From: an uncultured Photobacterium sp.
Lineage (GTDB): Bacteria; Pseudomonadota; Gammaproteobacteria; Enterobacterales; Vibrionaceae
NCBI GenBank assembly: GCA_947039005.1
Contig: CAMQXY010000001.1
Coordinates: forward strand, 1 to 64,000
Reading direction: 5' to 3'
Length of the DNA: 64,000 nt
Below, piece after piece: positions 9,264 through 20,751 of this stretch (its first letter is position 1; each line of letters starts with the position of its first letter). The position numbers were made by a program, and so were the translations under genes. The notes beneath the pieces are model-generated. The model saw only the letters and a program-made list of their open reading frames with translations. It made no database searches and was not told where the DNA came from.

Positions 9264-9907
9264 GCCTCAGGCTCCGTCTCATTCGTTGTCAGCGCAGAGG
9301 CAGGTAATAAATAAATACGCTCAATCTCACCGAGGTTTTTCAAAGTCATCATTACTTTGATCCCCGCAGGCAAGCTATTAGCTTTATCCCATTTGTTATG
9401 CCATTGCTTATCATAATAGAATTCAAATTTTAAATCGGTAACCCCCGTTAACAACACTCGTACTAACGGCTTGGCTCCAACCACGGTGTCAGGGTAACGA
9501 AACCATAGCCGCTCTAACTTGTCATCGATAATACGGTAACCAACACGGGTAATATCACCACGGGGAAACATCGCTTGTGGGTTTTGCCAACCACCACGTA
9601 CAAACATGATCCCTTCACTGCTCGAATCCAATAAATACTCACCAACTTGCAATATTTTATCGCTCGGCTTTTCAGCATCCACTCTATATTTACGCGCCAC
9701 AATCTGTCGAAAATCATTATCCATCATGATCATGGTACGTTGAATCGCCTGTAAGCGTTGATTATGTTCTTTCGATTGCGCATCACTGCGCATAACATTA
9801 TTCAGAACCTGATTAGCCGATAAGCTCAACATCGCAAATACCGCTATCGCCACTAGTACTTCTAGTAACGTAAAACCTTGCTGACGATGATGATTAATTG
9901 CTGACAT
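9260..9907 (-). CDS. gspJ: GspJ, minor pseudopilin
   Basis: Part of the GspH-I-J-K tip complex that primes pseudopilus assembly. The 215-residue product carries the class III prepilin signal QQG|FTLLEVLVAIAVFAML, with cleavage after Gly11 and Glu5 of the mature chain present. The following periplasmic domain contains FRQIVARKYR and LWFRYPDTV-type sequence. The gene overlaps gspI by 14 bp and gspK by 4 bp. Confidence 0.95.
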   Translation of the reverse strand: MSAINHHRQQGFTLLEVLVAIAVFAMLSLSANQVLNNVMRSDAQSKEHNQRLQAIQRTMIMMDNDFRQIVARKYRVDAEKPSDKILQVGEYLLDSSSEGIMFVRGGWQNPQAMFPRGDITRVGYRIIDDKLERLWFRYPDTVVGAKPLVRVLLTGVTDLKFEFYYDKQWHNKWDKANSLPAGIKVMMTLKNLGEIERIYLLPASALTTNETEPEA

Positions 9908-10253
9908 AGGTCTTTACCGTAATAACTGAATTTTCCCGCTGTGAATCAGTGGCTACCGACACTTCAATTTGACGCAACAATTGTTGCTGTGTTTTAGTAC
10001 TCGTAACCGTCCAATACCATTCTCGGTCTGCTAAGGTTGATTTACCGCGTTTCACGGAGCTTGGGTACTGACCACTTAAATGCAACTGAGCTAATTCATT
10101 ATCAGCGACCATCGAGGCCAATGTTTTTTGCTCTAAGTAGCCTAAATTATTAAGATTTTGGCTAACAGCTCGCATAACACTTAATGCTGCTACTGCAAAA
10201 ATAGCCAATGCGACCAGTACTTCTAACAATGTAAATCCCTGTGAGCGCTTCAT
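9894..10253 (-). CDS. gspI: GspI, minor pseudopilin
   Basis: Small minor pseudopilin that nucleates the tip complex by pairing with GspJ. The 119-residue product starts MKRSQG|FTLLEVLVALAIFAVAALSVM, with cleavage after Gly6 and the Glu5 residue present. The length is normal for the family. The start codon overlaps the gspH stop by one base. Confidence 0.95.
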   Translation of the reverse strand: MKRSQGFTLLEVLVALAIFAVAALSVMRAVSQNLNNLGYLEQKTLASMVADNELAQLHLSGQYPSSVKRGKSTLADREWYWTVTSTKTQQQLLRQIEVSVATDSQRENSVITVKTYVSN

Positions 10254-10864
10254 TACGAATGCTCCTGCGCTGATAACCCTTCCTCAGAAAGTTGTTGTTC
10301 TAACGTTTGTCCGGGGGCTAATAACACCACATTACCGATTTCATCAGCTACCACCTGCCAAAATTGATGTTGGTTTTCAATCTCAAAACTGACCGTAAAT
10401 GGAGTATATTCACCACTCGCCATGACCACTATTTGCGGCGGTAATTGTTCCTTTTCCTGATCAGACTTTTTAAATATGTCGTCATCTTTAAATAGCGAGT
10501 CAGATTTAAAAAGTCGATCCTTATCTTTCCATGCTCCACCAATGGTAACCGTCGCAGTAATGCCTGCCTCCAATTTAACACTGGTGAAGAATTTAGCGCC
10601 TTCCAGCGGTTGCCAACCATCTTGAGTCAGCGTTAAAAACTGATATTGATGTGGGTCGATACGAATACCGTAATCGACCCCATTTAACATTGCATCTTCA
10701 CCCAATAGTTGGGCTAAATGATGAAAGCGTACAGCCTGCTCTTTCACCTCATCACGTTTATTATTGGGTAATGTCGATACCACAGCGACCGCACTGGTTG
10801 CCAGTAACACTAACACCAACATAATTTCAATTAAGGTAAAACCTGCATTACGCTTCATCATCAT
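10253..10864 (-). CDS. gspH: GspH, minor pseudopilin
   Basis: Minor pseudopilin linking the tip complex to the GspG fibre. The 203-residue product begins with three consecutive ATG codons (10864, 10861, 10858), so the exact start is uncertain by up to two residues. The prepilin motif is KRNAG|FTLIEIMLVLVLLATSAV. A Lys/Asp/Phe-rich stretch near residues 110-135 (DKDRLFKSDSLFKDDDIFKK) looks like a lineage-specific surface loop. It follows gspG by 8 bp. Confidence 0.94.
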   Translation of the reverse strand: MMMKRNAGFTLIEIMLVLVLLATSAVAVVSTLPNNKRDEVKEQAVRFHHLAQLLGEDAMLNGVDYGIRIDPHQYQFLTLTQDGWQPLEGAKFFTSVKLEAGITATVTIGGAWKDKDRLFKSDSLFKDDDIFKKSDQEKEQLPPQIVVMASGEYTPFTVSFEIENQHQFWQVVADEIGNVVLLAPGQTLEQQLSEEGLSAQEHS

Positions 10865-10872
10865 TCTTAGCT

Positions 10873-11313
10873 TTATTTGTTGTAGTTCAACATATTCCAG
10901 TTACCGATATCAGTATTAATACCGTCACCACCTTCTTGACCATCAGCGCCAAGACTGAAGATATCAACCGCACCATGCTCACCCGGTGACACGTATTGAT
11001 ACTCATAACCCCATGGATCTTTTGGTAAACGCTTAATGTAGCCACCGTCACGATAATTACGCGGCTCAGGTGAAGAAGAAGGTTTAGTTACCAACGCCTC
11101 TAAGCCTTGGTCAGTGGTTGGGAACACGCTATTATCAAGCTTGTACATTTCCAATGATTGCTCTAACGAACTAATATCCGTTACCGCTTTTTGTTGGTCA
11201 GCTTTTTCTTTATTACCTAATAGGTTTGGCACCACTAAACTTGCCAACACCCCTAGAATTACAATCACGACCATTACTTCTAACAGCGTAAAACCACGTT
11301 GCTTTTGTTGCAT
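10873..11313 (-). CDS. gspG: GspG, major pseudopilin
   Basis: Main subunit of the pseudopilus piston that drives folded exoproteins through the secretin. The 146-residue product has the prepilin site MQQKQRG|FTLLEVMVVIVILGVLASLVVPNL (cleavage after Gly7, Glu5 present) and the C-terminal Ca-binding region YVSPGEHGAVDIFSLGADGQ. A strong GGAGGG ribosome site lies upstream, fitting a highly expressed subunit. Confidence 0.97.
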   Translation of the reverse strand: MQQKQRGFTLLEVMVVIVILGVLASLVVPNLLGNKEKADQQKAVTDISSLEQSLEMYKLDNSVFPTTDQGLEALVTKPSSSPEPRNYRDGGYIKRLPKDPWGYEYQYVSPGEHGAVDIFSLGADGQEGGDGINTDIGNWNMLNYNK

Positions 11314-11335
11314 TATTTACCCTCCAAAAGAAAAT

Positions 11336-12562
11336 CTACATCCCGACCATATTGTTTAATTCAATAATCGGCATTAAGGTTGCGATCACGATAAACATTA
11401 CCACTCCCGCCATTGCTACAATCAATAACGGTTCAAATACCCCTAACGCCATATTGACCAAAGACTCAAAATCACGATCTTGGTTATCCGCTGCACGGGT
11501 AAGCATTTGCTCAAGCTCACCACTGCGCTCACCACTGGCAATCATATGTAACATCATCGGTGGAAACAGCGCTGTTTTTTCCAAAGAAATACGTAAACTT
11601 GCGCCCTCACGCACTCTATCTGCCGCTTCTAAAATCTTCTTATTAACGTAGGTATTGGTCATTACGTCAGACGCAACTTTCATACCATCCAATAAAGGGA
11701 TCGCACTTGAGGTACAAATCGATAATGTTCGCGCAAAACGGGAGGTATTTAATCCTCGTGCTACCTTGCCAATCACTGGCACCCGTAAAATAGCCCGATC
11801 CCATTTCATTCGAAACGTCGGCTTTTTAAGGGCTGTTTTGATTAAGGCGATTAAGGCCACAATCACAATCACCACCAGCAATCCCCAATGCTGCACAAAA
11901 TTACTGGCAGCTAATAACACTTCTGTAATTGCTGGCAGCCCTTGATTCATTTGCACAAACTGATCAACAATTTTCGGTACTACGGTAGCTAACAAAAACG
12001 CCACCACAGATACTGCCACCAAGGTCAGCATTAATGGGTAAATCATCGCTTGTTGGAGCTTGCTACGCATTTGTTGACGGTTTTCACTGTAATCAGCTAA
12101 ACGATTTAGAATGGTATCTAAATGACCCGATTTCTCACCTGCCGCCACCATCGCGCGAAATAACTGATCAAACACATGCGGATATTCCGCCATACTGTCA
12201 GCTAAGGTATAGCCTTCAACCACCCGTGATCGCACTGCAAGTAAAATGTTTTTCAAGCGCGGCTTTTCATTTTGCTCTGCTACTGCCTTTATGCACTCTT
12301 CCAACGGCATCGAAGCTTGTACTAAGGTCGCTAACTGACGCGTGATCAATGCTAATTCATTGGTGCTTATACCGCGTCGAAAAGTGAACTTACTCGGTGC
12401 CGCAGCCGTTTTTTTGCCTTGACCAGAGGTTTGGTTAACCTCAATCGGCACCAGCCCTTTTTCGCGCAACTGCTGCCTAACTTGGCGGGAAGTATCACCT
12501 TCTAAAACACCTTTTTTCTGGCGTCCTTTGGCATCTAATGCTTTATATTCAAATGCGGCCAT
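11336..12562 (-). CDS. gspF: GspF, polytopic inner-membrane platform protein
   Basis: The only multi-pass protein of the secretion platform; it is thought to couple GspE motion to pseudopilin extraction. The 408-residue product has two homologous GspF domains, each with a cytoplasmic helical bundle (PLEECIKAVAEQ and PLLDGMKVASDVMT) followed by membrane helices (YPLMLTLVAVSVVAFLLATV near 175, VVIVIVALIALIKTAL near 225, LLIVAMAGVVMFIVIATLMPI near 380). It shares one base with the end of gspE. Confidence 0.96.
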   Translation of the reverse strand: MAAFEYKALDAKGRQKKGVLEGDTSRQVRQQLREKGLVPIEVNQTSGQGKKTAAAPSKFTFRRGISTNELALITRQLATLVQASMPLEECIKAVAEQNEKPRLKNILLAVRSRVVEGYTLADSMAEYPHVFDQLFRAMVAAGEKSGHLDTILNRLADYSENRQQMRSKLQQAMIYPLMLTLVAVSVVAFLLATVVPKIVDQFVQMNQGLPAITEVLLAASNFVQHWGLLVVIVIVALIALIKTALKKPTFRMKWDRAILRVPVIGKVARGLNTSRFARTLSICTSSAIPLLDGMKVASDVMTNTYVNKKILEAADRVREGASLRISLEKTALFPPMMLHMIASGERSGELEQMLTRAADNQDRDFESLVNMALGVFEPLLIVAMAGVVMFIVIATLMPIIELNNMVGM

Positions 12563-14064
12563 TAGCTCTCCTTGGTCACGCGCATCACTTCTTCAAGTGT
12601 AGTGATCCCTTGGCGGACTTTACCTAAACCATCATCACGAATACTTGGTGTTGATTGACGGACATACTTTTCAATCGCTTGTTCACCCGCTTCAGCATGA
12701 ATCAACTCTTGAACATACTCGTCAACCTGCAACAATTCATGAATACCCGTACGCCCGCGATACCCTTTAAAATTACACTTGTCACACCCGCAAGGACGAT
12801 ACAATGTCAGGCTATCGGTAGCCGTTAACATAAACAATTTTTTCTGTTCAGTATCTGCCTCATAAGGCTGGCGACACTCGGTACATAAAGTACGTACTAA
12901 ACGTTGGGCTAATACACCCAATAATGAAGATGACACCAAGAACGGTTCTATCCCCATATCACGTAAACGGGTGATCGCACCAACAGCAGTATTGGTGTGC
13001 AAGGTTGATAACACCATATGACCCGTTAGTGATGCTTGGACTGCAATAGCCGCGGTTTCTAAGTCACGGATCTCACCAATCATCACCACATCGGGATCTT
13101 GACGCAAAATAGCCCGTAAACCTCGCGCAAAGGTCATATCAACCTTACTGTTTACTTGCGTTTGTCCAATACCATCAATATCAAATTCAATCGGATCTTC
13201 AACGGTTAGAATATTGCGCTCAGCACTATTAAGTTCTTGTAAACCCGCATACAAAGTCGTTGATTTACCTGAACCAGTAGGACCTGTTACCAGAATAATC
13301 CCATGCGGACGCTCAATAAGCTTACGGAAAAATTGATGGTTTGCCGCGGTCATGCCTAGACTGTGTAAATCAAGACGAGTGGCGTTTTTATCCAACAAAC
13401 GCAATACCACCCGTTCACCATGTGATGACGGCATGGTTGACACCCGCACATCCACCGCACGACCACCGATACGTAATGAAATACGACCATCTTGTGGGAT
13501 CCGCTTTTCAGCAATATCCAGCTTTGCCATAACTTTAATACGCGACACTAACAACGGTGCTAACTTACGACTTGGCTGTAAGACTTCTCGCAACATGCCA
13601 TCAACCCGAAAACGAATCGACAGCACTTTTTCAAAGGTTTCGATATGAATATCAGACGCACCTTCTTTGATCGCTTCAGCAAGCATGGCATTGATCAATT
13701 TGATGATCGGCGCATCATCTTCTGATTCCAGTAAATCTTCCGTTTCTGGAAGATCTTCTGCTAACGAGAAAAAGTCATCACTGTCTGAACCTAAATCTTC
13801 CATTAACTGACGGGCTTCAGAAGAGTCACGCTGATAAGCATCAGTCAACTTTTGTTCAAACTCCGATTCTGATAGTGCAACCGGATAAAAACCTTCACCG
13901 ACCACCCGTCGCACTTCTGCTAGTACGATTGCTGATAATTGACCACAATAATACAGCTGCCATCCTTGTTGATTGGCTTCAATCACAACATGATGGCGCT
14001 TGGCAAAAGAAAACGGCAGTCGAAATAGCACTGCTGTTTCTAATGCCAGAGACTCATCTGCCAT
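12562..14064 (-). CDS. gspE: GspE, type II secretion ATPase
   Basis: Cytoplasmic hexameric ATPase that powers pseudopilus assembly through GspL and GspF. The 500-residue product has an N-terminal GspL-binding domain, Walker [10 protein letters not shown] (261-269), an Asp box with [12 protein letters not shown] (323-334), a His box STLHTN (353-358), and a C-terminal zinc site with cysteines at 394, 397, 427 and 430. A stretch rich in Asp/Glu (about 89-118) links the N-terminal domains. It overlaps gspD and gspF by one base each. Confidence 0.97.
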   Translation of the reverse strand: MADESLALETAVLFRLPFSFAKRHHVVIEANQQGWQLYYCGQLSAIVLAEVRRVVGEGFYPVALSESEFEQKLTDAYQRDSSEARQLMEDLGSDSDDFFSLAEDLPETEDLLESEDDAPIIKLINAMLAEAIKEGASDIHIETFEKVLSIRFRVDGMLREVLQPSRKLAPLLVSRIKVMAKLDIAEKRIPQDGRISLRIGGRAVDVRVSTMPSSHGERVVLRLLDKNATRLDLHSLGMTAANHQFFRKLIERPHGIILVTGPTGSGKSTTLYAGLQELNSAERNILTVEDPIEFDIDGIGQTQVNSKVDMTFARGLRAILRQDPDVVMIGEIRDLETAAIAVQASLTGHMVLSTLHTNTAVGAITRLRDMGIEPFLVSSSLLGVLAQRLVRTLCTECRQPYEADTEQKKLFMLTATDSLTLYRPCGCDKCNFKGYRGRTGIHELLQVDEYVQELIHAEAGEQAIEKYVRQSTPSIRDDGLGKVRQGITTLEEVMRVTKES

Positions 14065-16088
14065 TAGTGTTTCTCCAACTGCGATACAAACGCACGCACT
14101 TCTGCTGGTAGCGCCATATCATCACCATATTTTGGAATCACTGGCATTTCAGCATCCATTAAACGCATGCCTTTATCGGCTTGGTACAACTGTTGAGCAC
14201 GAATATAGTTATATTTGCGTTGCGTCATACCATCGGCACTCATGCCATCACGTAAAATAGTCGGACGAATGAAAATCATCAGGTTAGTTTTTTCAGTCTG
14301 GTTATTGGTCGAACGGAATAACGCGCCCAATACTGGAATATCACCTAAAATTGGCACTTTTTGCTCAGACTCAAGTGTCTTCTCTTGCATCAAACCACCG
14401 AGAGCGATCATATTGCCGTCTTTCACTAACACTGAAGTTGATAACTCACGCTTGTCAAAACGAATATCAACCGCGCCGTTGGCATCAGCAACTTGCGATA
14501 CCACTTGCTCGATCTTCATCTGTACCGAGTCACCTTCGTTAATTTGTGGGGTAACTTTAAGCTGAATACCGACATCTTTACGTTCAACGGTGGTAAATGG
14601 ATTATCGTTATTGGAACCTGTTTGTGAGCCTGTCGTTACCGGTACTTCTTGACCGACCGAAAGGTTCGCTTCTTGGTTATCAAGCACGGTAATGTTCGGC
14701 GTTGATAACACGTTAACATTACGGTTCGATTGCACCGCTGTCACCAATGCCGTCCAGTCACCCAATGCAATAGCAGCAGCCGCACCTTTAACGCCACCTA
14801 AGAAAGCAGCCATTGGTGCCAAGTCGCCACTTTCAGTGGTTACGATAGGAGGTAATTGCTCACCTGTATTTGGATCAGTTCGATTTTGAGTCGTGACTTT
14901 ATCTTTGCCTTGCTCTTGAGCTGACAATAAGCCACCAATCGGCGCACCACTGTTACCAAACTGAATCACACCACCTTCTTGTGAACCCCACTGAACCCCT
15001 AAGTTAACGCCATCACCTTCTTGAACTTCAACAATCATCGCTTCAATATGTACTTGAGCACGACGAATATCGAGTTGAGAAATAATTGACTCTAAACGTT
15101 TCATTACATCCGCAGGGGCTGAGATAATTAATGAGTTAGTCGGCGCATGAGCGGAGATCATAACATCATCTTTATTTACGCTTTGCGCTTGCCCTGCATT
15201 GCCTTTTGTCGATGCTTGAACATTTTCAGACACCCCTTTCAGAACATCGACGAGATCTTCAGCTTTAGCATATTTAAGATAAAACACGCGGCTATTACCA
15301 CTGACAGCCATCTCTTTATCTAAACGATGAATCAGGTTTTTTAAGCGCTCACGCACTTTAGGATCGCCAGAAATCAATACCGAGTTGGTACGCTCATCGG
15401 CAACCGCTTTAGGGATAAGAAAACCAGGGGTCGATGTTGCTTCTGCACTTTTATTCAGCGAATCAATAATACGCACCATTTCTGATGCCGATGCATTATT
15501 AAGCGACACCACGGTCACATCTTTGTTACCCGCACGATCAACCCGTTCAATAATTTCCGCTAACCGATTAACGACCGCAGCACGACCGGTGATCATAATA
15601 ATATTAGCGGGATCGTAATGGACCACGTTACCTGCGCCCGCATTATCATTTAGCTGGCGTAATAGCGGTGATAACTCACGCACTGAAACATTCTTAACCG
15701 CAATAACACGTGTAACAACAGCATCACCGGGAATATTCTTATCATTGGCACCAACCACAGGAATCGCGGCCGTTTTGGCGTCTTTATCACGAATAACTTT
15801 CATAACGCCATCTTCCATGGTCACAACCGCATAACCATAGACATCGAGCACATTAAGAAAGAAACGGTAATACTGTTCTTCGTTCAATAAATCATAACTA
15901 CGCACATTCACTTGCCCACGTACCGCAGGATCAATAATGATTGTTTTATGTAAGGTGCGGCCAACAATATTGATGAACTCTTGAATGTCTGTGCCTTTAA
16001 AATTAGCACTTAATTCATCTGCCATTGCTTGACTACAAAACAAGCCACTCGCTAACAATAGGGCACTTTTACCCATCCATTTTTTCAC
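14064..16088 (-). CDS. gspD: GspD, type II secretion secretin
   Basis: Outer-membrane channel of the type II system. The 674-residue product has a Sec signal peptide ([23 protein letters not shown]), N0-N3 domains (for example [25 protein letters not shown] and [22 protein letters not shown]), a secretin core with [10 protein letters not shown] and [17 protein letters not shown], and a C-terminal S-domain-like tail. A long Gly/Gln-rich insertion near 370-420 is usual for Vibrio-type secretins. Confidence 0.97.
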   Translation of the reverse strand: MKKWMGKSALLLASGLFCSQAMADELSANFKGTDIQEFINIVGRTLHKTIIIDPAVRGQVNVRSYDLLNEEQYYRFFLNVLDVYGYAVVTMEDGVMKVIRDKDAKTAAIPVVGANDKNIPGDAVVTRVIAVKNVSVRELSPLLRQLNDNAGAGNVVHYDPANIIMITGRAAVVNRLAEIIERVDRAGNKDVTVVSLNNASASEMVRIIDSLNKSAEATSTPGFLIPKAVADERTNSVLISGDPKVRERLKNLIHRLDKEMAVSGNSRVFYLKYAKAEDLVDVLKGVSENVQASTKGNAGQAQSVNKDDVMISAHAPTNSLIISAPADVMKRLESIISQLDIRRAQVHIEAMIVEVQEGDGVNLGVQWGSQEGGVIQFGNSGAPIGGLLSAQEQGKDKVTTQNRTDPNTGEQLPPIVTTESGDLAPMAAFLGGVKGAAAAIALGDWTALVTAVQSNRNVNVLSTPNITVLDNQEANLSVGQEVPVTTGSQTGSNNDNPFTTVERKDVGIQLKVTPQINEGDSVQMKIEQVVSQVADANGAVDIRFDKRELSTSVLVKDGNMIALGGLMQEKTLESEQKVPILGDIPVLGALFRSTNNQTEKTNLMIFIRPTILRDGMSADGMTQRKYNYIRAQQLYQADKGMRLMDAEMPVIPKYGDDMALPAEVRAFVSQLEKH

Positions 16089-16138
16089 AAAAAACTCCTG
16101 CGTTATCGCATATTTATTTCAAGCTAAGCACTAAGGTG

Positions 16139-17038
16139 TTATTGCAGCTCAATGTGGATATCATGTAACTGACCGTCACGCTCAACCGTCAGTGTAAAAT
16201 CAGTGGCTGAAGACAACTCACCCCAAAGTTTGGCCATAATTGCAGGATCGGTAAGACTATTACCATTAATACTCACTGCAAGATCATTGGCCTTAAGCCC
16301 GACCTGATCAAATAAAATTCTATTTTTACCCGGATTGACACGATAGCCTTCAATTTGGCCATCTTTTTTCACCTGAGATAAGCGGATGTAACTGAATAAA
16401 GTTTGTGGCTCAGATAAAATCTCTTGTTTAATTTTGGCAAGTTCAGCAGCATTATCATTGTTACTTTGAGCGCTCTGACGTTGAGATACGGCAGGTACTG
16501 TTGAAGGTTTAGTAAACTTTAAGCCCTCAAGCATTAAGGTTTCATCACGACCATTATTGCGAATAATAACCCGATCGTTATACACCGCAATTAAGCTTGC
16601 ACGGGTATTATCAATCACTTCATTAATACCATAGGTATTTTGTTTACCATTATTGGTCACGACAGCCAGTGCTTTTGATGGTGTCGAACTGGCAACTACG
16701 CCAACAAGCGTTAATCGTAATTGAGTTTGCGGGGCATCTTGCTTTACTGGTTTGGCGACAACAGGGGCAGCATTAGCCTGATAGCGCCCAAACAAATTTA
16801 ACCCTAGAAGCTCATTAACCGGTAATTGTTGTTGTGAGGTATTAACCGTAACAGCTAACGGTTGCCAACGAGCAGCGACTGGAGTAGGTTGGAGAATTGA
16901 CCACACTAAACGTCCTGCAATCCAAGCAAATATCACCACCAGAATACAAGTTAAAATACGGGTGACGGATTGTAATGATAACGGACGTTTGGTTGCTACA
17001 GCAGCAAACCACTTTGAAGCAAGCATAGTAAAATCCAT
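16139..17038 (-). CDS. gspC: GspC, type II secretion protein linking platform and secretin
   Basis: Bitopic inner-membrane protein whose periplasmic HR domain contacts secretin N0 and whose PDZ domain takes part in substrate choice. I start it at MDFTMLASKWF (ATG 17038), giving 299 residues, close to the Vibrio EpsC length. A frame extending to a TTG at 17146 would add a second hydrophobic stretch before the real anchor and is less likely. Visible parts are the membrane helix (ILTCILVVIFAWIAGRLVW), the HR domain (LRLTLVGVVASSTPSKALAVV) and a C-terminal PDZ (IEGYRVNPGKNRILFDQVGL...). It is first in the operon and divergent from hslR. Confidence 0.92.
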   Translation of the reverse strand: MDFTMLASKWFAAVATKRPLSLQSVTRILTCILVVIFAWIAGRLVWSILQPTPVAARWQPLAVTVNTSQQQLPVNELLGLNLFGRYQANAAPVVAKPVKQDAPQTQLRLTLVGVVASSTPSKALAVVTNNGKQNTYGINEVIDNTRASLIAVYNDRVIIRNNGRDETLMLEGLKFTKPSTVPAVSQRQSAQSNNDNAAELAKIKQEILSEPQTLFSYIRLSQVKKDGQIEGYRVNPGKNRILFDQVGLKANDLAVSINGNSLTDPAIMAKLWGELSSATDFTLTVERDGQLHDIHIELQ

Positions 17039-17310
17039 TCTTAAAATACCGAAAACAATAAAACAAATAAGTGCAGTGCAACAGCACATCAAAATTGAAC
17101 TGACTATGATCGCCTGTTCATCATTGAAATACCATTTAATAATCAAAACAAAACACCATAGTATCTAAGAATTTAATGATTTTTTGTAAGAAATTCTTAC
17201 GCGGTGATTGAAATCCGCGGCGAATATCACCATTTATAATAAATAGTCACATTACTGATGTTATCCGTCATATGTGATAATTTATGGTTTCAGCAAATAA
17301 AGGCACCGTG

Positions 17311-17721
17311 ATGAGTCAACACACCTCTGATATTAAACAGGTCCGTCTTGATAAATGGTTATGGGCTGCCCGCTTTTACAAAACACGATCTGTTGCACGA
17401 GCCATGATTGACGGCGGTAAAGTGCACTATAATGGACACCGTTCAAAACCAAGTAAAATTATTGAGCTTGGGGCAACGGTTAAATTACGCCAAGGTAATG
17501 ATGAGAAAATCATCACCATTGAACAAATCTCTGACTGCCGCCGTGGCGCACCAGAAGCACAGCTGCTATACCAAGAAACAATCCAAAGTATTGCAACTCG
17601 TGAACAAACAGCAAAAATGCGCAAACTCAATGCTTATGATAATCCAAGCCCCGAAAAACGGCCGGATAAAAAGCAACGACGTGACATTATCCGATTCAAA
17701 AACATTAACTCATCTGAATAA
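17311..17721 (+). CDS. hslR: HslR (Hsp15), ribosome-associated heat-shock RNA-binding protein
   Basis: Binds free 50S subunits that still carry a nascent chain and helps recycle them. The 136-residue product has an S4-type RNA-binding domain at its N terminus (VRLDKWLWAARFYKTRSVAR...) and a Lys/Arg-rich tail (PEKRPDKKQRRD). I start it at ATG 17311 (MSQHTSDIKQ) with AAGG upstream; a frame reaching back to 17284 adds only nine residues. The neighbour hslO is also a heat-shock gene, and the order hslR-hslO-pckA is conserved in gammaproteobacteria. Confidence 0.94.
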   Translation: MSQHTSDIKQVRLDKWLWAARFYKTRSVARAMIDGGKVHYNGHRSKPSKIIELGATVKLRQGNDEKIITIEQISDCRRGAPEAQLLYQETIQSIATREQTAKMRKLNAYDNPSPEKRPDKKQRRDIIRFKNINSSE

Positions 17722-17876
17722 ATAACTAAGTGCCAACCTACTCAACCAATAATGTAGAATGCGAGTGCTTTATCGCAACGGTTTAACCCGCCTTGGTTGC
17801 GGCGTTGACCATAAAGTAATTGCCATACATTTTTAGACCATATTAGGTTGGCTCTATAGCTGGAGAATACACACTC

Positions 17877-18755
17877 ATGACAAACGATAGTTTAAACCGT
17901 TACCTTTTCGACGGTGCAGCAGTTCGCGGTGAATTGGTACAATTAGGCCAAACTTACCAACAAATTATTGCCGATAAAAACTACCCAACACCGGTAGCAA
18001 CATTACTGGGTGAATTATTGGTTGCCACCAGCCTATTAACCGCCACATTAAAATTTGAAGGTTCTATCACCGTTCAAGTACAAGGTGATGGTCCAGTAAG
18101 CTTAGCGGTAATCAACGGCGATCATAACCAACAATTACGTGGTGTTGCTCGTTGGAAAGGTGATGTTGAAGCAGGTACGATCCATGACTTAATGGGTAAA
18201 GGTCACATGGTGATCACCATTACACCAATCAAAGGTGAACGCTACCAAGGTGTTGTGGGTCTTGATGGTGATACCCTTGCTGAGTGTCTTGAAAGTTATT
18301 TCAAAAACTCTGAGCAACTGAAAACCCGTATCTGGTTACGTACTGGTGAAATCGACGGTAAAGTAAAAGCAGCAGGGATGTTATTACAGATCATGCCTGA
18401 CGGTACGGGTACCGAAGGCGACTTTGAACACCTAGCAGCATTAACCGAAACAGTGAAAGATGAAGAGCTATTTACGCTTGAAGCACAAGATGTGCTGTAT
18501 CGTCTTTACCACCAAGAACAAGTGCAATTATTTGAGCCTCAGCCAGTAAGTTTTGAATGTGGCTGCTCGCGCGATCGTAGCTCTGCTGCAATTATGAGTG
18601 TTCAACCACAAGAAATTGATAAAATCATTGCTGAAGAAGGCAAAGTATCACTGCATTGTGATTACTGCGGCACCAGCTACGATTTCGATAGTATCGATGT
18701 CGCGGCACTGCGAGATGATAGTGCCAACCTAGCTGATAGTGATAACATTCACTAA
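17877..18755 (+). CDS. hslO: HslO (Hsp33), redox-activated chaperone holdase
   Basis: Zinc-bound and inactive when reduced; oxidation of its C-terminal cysteines releases zinc and unfolds the linker, turning it into a holdase under oxidative heat stress. The 292-residue product has all four redox cysteines in the expected C-X-C (C228, C230) and C-X2-C (C261, C264) pattern. The N-terminal domain matches the family. It lies 155 bp after hslR and is followed by an intrinsic terminator. Confidence 0.97.
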   Translation: MTNDSLNRYLFDGAAVRGELVQLGQTYQQIIADKNYPTPVATLLGELLVATSLLTATLKFEGSITVQVQGDGPVSLAVINGDHNQQLRGVARWKGDVEAGTIHDLMGKGHMVITITPIKGERYQGVVGLDGDTLAECLESYFKNSEQLKTRIWLRTGEIDGKVKAAGMLLQIMPDGTGTEGDFEHLAALTETVKDEELFTLEAQDVLYRLYHQEQVQLFEPQPVSFECGCSRDRSSAAIMSVQPQEIDKIIAEEGKVSLHCDYCGTSYDFDSIDVAALRDDSANLADSDNIH

Positions 18756-18781
18756 TTCATCAGTAGGCACAATACCATTTT

Positions 18782-18809
18782 AAACCGGCTAACTATGTCG
18801 GTTTTTTTT
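18782..18809 (+). terminator. Terminator after hslO
   Basis: Stem AAACCGGC / GTCGGTTT (one G-T pair) around TAACTAT, followed by an eight-T run. It sits 26 bp past the hslO stop on the plus strand. Confidence 0.88.
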
Positions 18810-19083
18810 CAGCTTTATTTTATGAAATCCCCACTTTCTCATCGCCATAGCGTATATCTCATTATATCCCCACTTCAATTGCGCTTTTTTTGCAATCACA
18901 GCGTGTAAATATTGACCACAATCACAACATTTAAAATTTAACATTTATGCAAAATAAATCCTCTCGCAGTTTCGATATTTTTACCTAAAATTAACATTAA
19001 GATGGTCGGTTTTTTGATGACCGTCCCTGATTTAGCGATTTAGGGTTGCTAGCATGATTGGCAGTTAAACAACATCTTACCCT
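18810..19083 (+). promoter_or_regulatory. pckA upstream region
   Basis: AT-rich 270-bp leader between the hslO terminator and the pckA ribosome site. It must hold the pckA promoter. I see partial TCACA/TGTAA elements near 18895-18930 but no CRP site good enough to call. No gene is visible in it. Confidence 0.45.
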
Positions 19084-19093
19084 AGGAGCACCA

Positions 19094-20725
19094 ATGATCA
19101 CTTCTTGTGTCGATAATAAGGTTGCAAACAACATGGATTTATCCCAATACGGTATTACCAATGTTACAGATGTTATTCGTAACCCATCCTATGAGGTTCT
19201 TTTCAATGAAGAAACCAAGCCAGGACTAGAAGGTTATGAGCGTGGTATTGTCACAGAGCTAGGTGCCGTATCTGTGGATACTGGTATTTTTACAGGTCGT
19301 TCACCACAAGATAAATTTATTGTGCGTGATAACACCACGAAAGATACCCTATGGTGGTCAGATCAAGGTAAAAATGACAACAAAGCTTTAACCCAAACAG
19401 CATGGCTAGATCTTAAAGAATTAGTCACAAATCAACTTTCTAATAAACGTCTTTTTGTGGTTGATGGTTACTGTGGTGCTAACCCAGATACTCGTCTTTG
19501 CATTCGCGTCATTACTGAAGTGGCATGGCAAGCACACTTTGTAAAAAACATGTTTATTCGCCCAACTGAAGCAGAGCTTGAAAACTTCGAACCTGATTTT
19601 GTGATCATGAATGGATCGAAATGCACTAACCCTAAATGGGAAGAGCATGGCATGAATTCTGAAAACTTCACGGTTTTCAATCTTAGTGAAAAAATGCAAC
19701 TGATTGGCGGCACATGGTACGGCGGTGAGATGAAGAAAGGTATGTTCGCAATGATGAACTACTTCCTACCGCTACAAGGTATTGCTTCAATGCACTGTTC
19801 TGCCAACATGAACAACGAGGGTGAGGTTGCAGTCTTCTTTGGTCTTTCTGGCACAGGTAAAACAACCCTATCAACAGATCCTAAGCGTGCGCTAATCGGT
19901 GATGATGAGCATGGTTGGGATGATAACGGCGTATTTAACTTTGAAGGCGGTTGTTACGCAAAAACCATCAACCTATCAAAAGAAGCAGAACCTGATATCT
20001 ACAATGCGATTCGTCGCGATGCGCTATTAGAGAACGTCACGGTTCGTGGCAATGGCTCAATTAATTTTGATGATAATTCAAAAACTGAAAACACCCGTGT
20101 TTCTTACCCTATTTATCATATTGAAAACATTGTTAAGCCTGTATCAAAAGGCGGCCATGCCAATAAAGTGATCTTCTTATCTGCTGATGCATTCGGAGTA
20201 TTACCTCCGGTTTCTAAACTGACGCCTGAGCAAACCAAATACCATTTCCTATCTGGCTTTACGGCTAAATTAGCGGGTACTGAGCGCGGAATTACTGAAC
20301 CAACACCAACGTTCTCAGCATGTTTTGGTAATGCATTCCTAACATTACACCCAACTCAGTATGCTGAAGTACTAGTGAAGCGTATGGAAGATGCAGGGGC
20401 TGAAGCTTACCTAGTAAATACTGGCTGGAATGGCACAGGTAAACGTATTTCAATCCAAGATACACGTGGGATCATTGATGCGATCCTTGATGGTTCAATT
20501 GACAATGCAACCACCAAGCAGATCCCAATCTTTAATCTAACGGTACCAACATCATTACCAGGTGTTGATCCAACGATTCTTGACCCACGTGATACTTATA
20601 CTGATCCACTCCAGTGGCAAAGTAAAGCTGAAGACTTGGCTGACCGTTTTATTACTAACTTTGACAAATATACTGATACTCAAGAAGGCCAACAGTTAGT
20701 TGCTGCGGGTCCACAACTCGGTTAA
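19094..20725 (+). CDS. pckA: PckA, phosphoenolpyruvate carboxykinase (ATP)
   Basis: Converts oxaloacetate plus ATP to phosphoenolpyruvate, CO2 and ADP, the entry step of gluconeogenesis. The start at ATG 19094 (MITSCVDNK) has a good GGAG ribosome site 7 nt upstream; an upstream TTG at 19058 is an artefact. The product is 543 residues. Motifs: substrate site [29 protein letters not shown], kinase-1a loop [11 protein letters not shown] near residue 250, DDEHGWDD, and AKLAGTERG. Very high identity to E. coli PckA. Its own terminator follows. Confidence 0.97.
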   Translation: MITSCVDNKVANNMDLSQYGITNVTDVIRNPSYEVLFNEETKPGLEGYERGIVTELGAVSVDTGIFTGRSPQDKFIVRDNTTKDTLWWSDQGKNDNKALTQTAWLDLKELVTNQLSNKRLFVVDGYCGANPDTRLCIRVITEVAWQAHFVKNMFIRPTEAELENFEPDFVIMNGSKCTNPKWEEHGMNSENFTVFNLSEKMQLIGGTWYGGEMKKGMFAMMNYFLPLQGIASMHCSANMNNEGEVAVFFGLSGTGKTTLSTDPKRALIGDDEHGWDDNGVFNFEGGCYAKTINLSKEAEPDIYNAIRRDALLENVTVRGNGSINFDDNSKTENTRVSYPIYHIENIVKPVSKGGHANKVIFLSADAFGVLPPVSKLTPEQTKYHFLSGFTAKLAGTERGITEPTPTFSACFGNAFLTLHPTQYAEVLVKRMEDAGAEAYLVNTGWNGTGKRISIQDTRGIIDAILDGSIDNATTKQIPIFNLTVPTSLPGVDPTILDPRDTYTDPLQWQSKAEDLADRFITNFDKYTDTQEGQQLVAAGPQLG

Positions 20726-20751
20726 TCTCACTCCTCATTGGATTATCCGTT

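Noticed and set aside
17039..17146. N-terminal extension of GspC starting at TTG 17146
   Set aside because: It would add a second Cys-rich hydrophobic segment unlike known GspC proteins; the ATG at 17038 gives the usual length.
18890..18930. CRP-like halves before pckA
   Set aside because: Halves are present but spacing and matches are poor.
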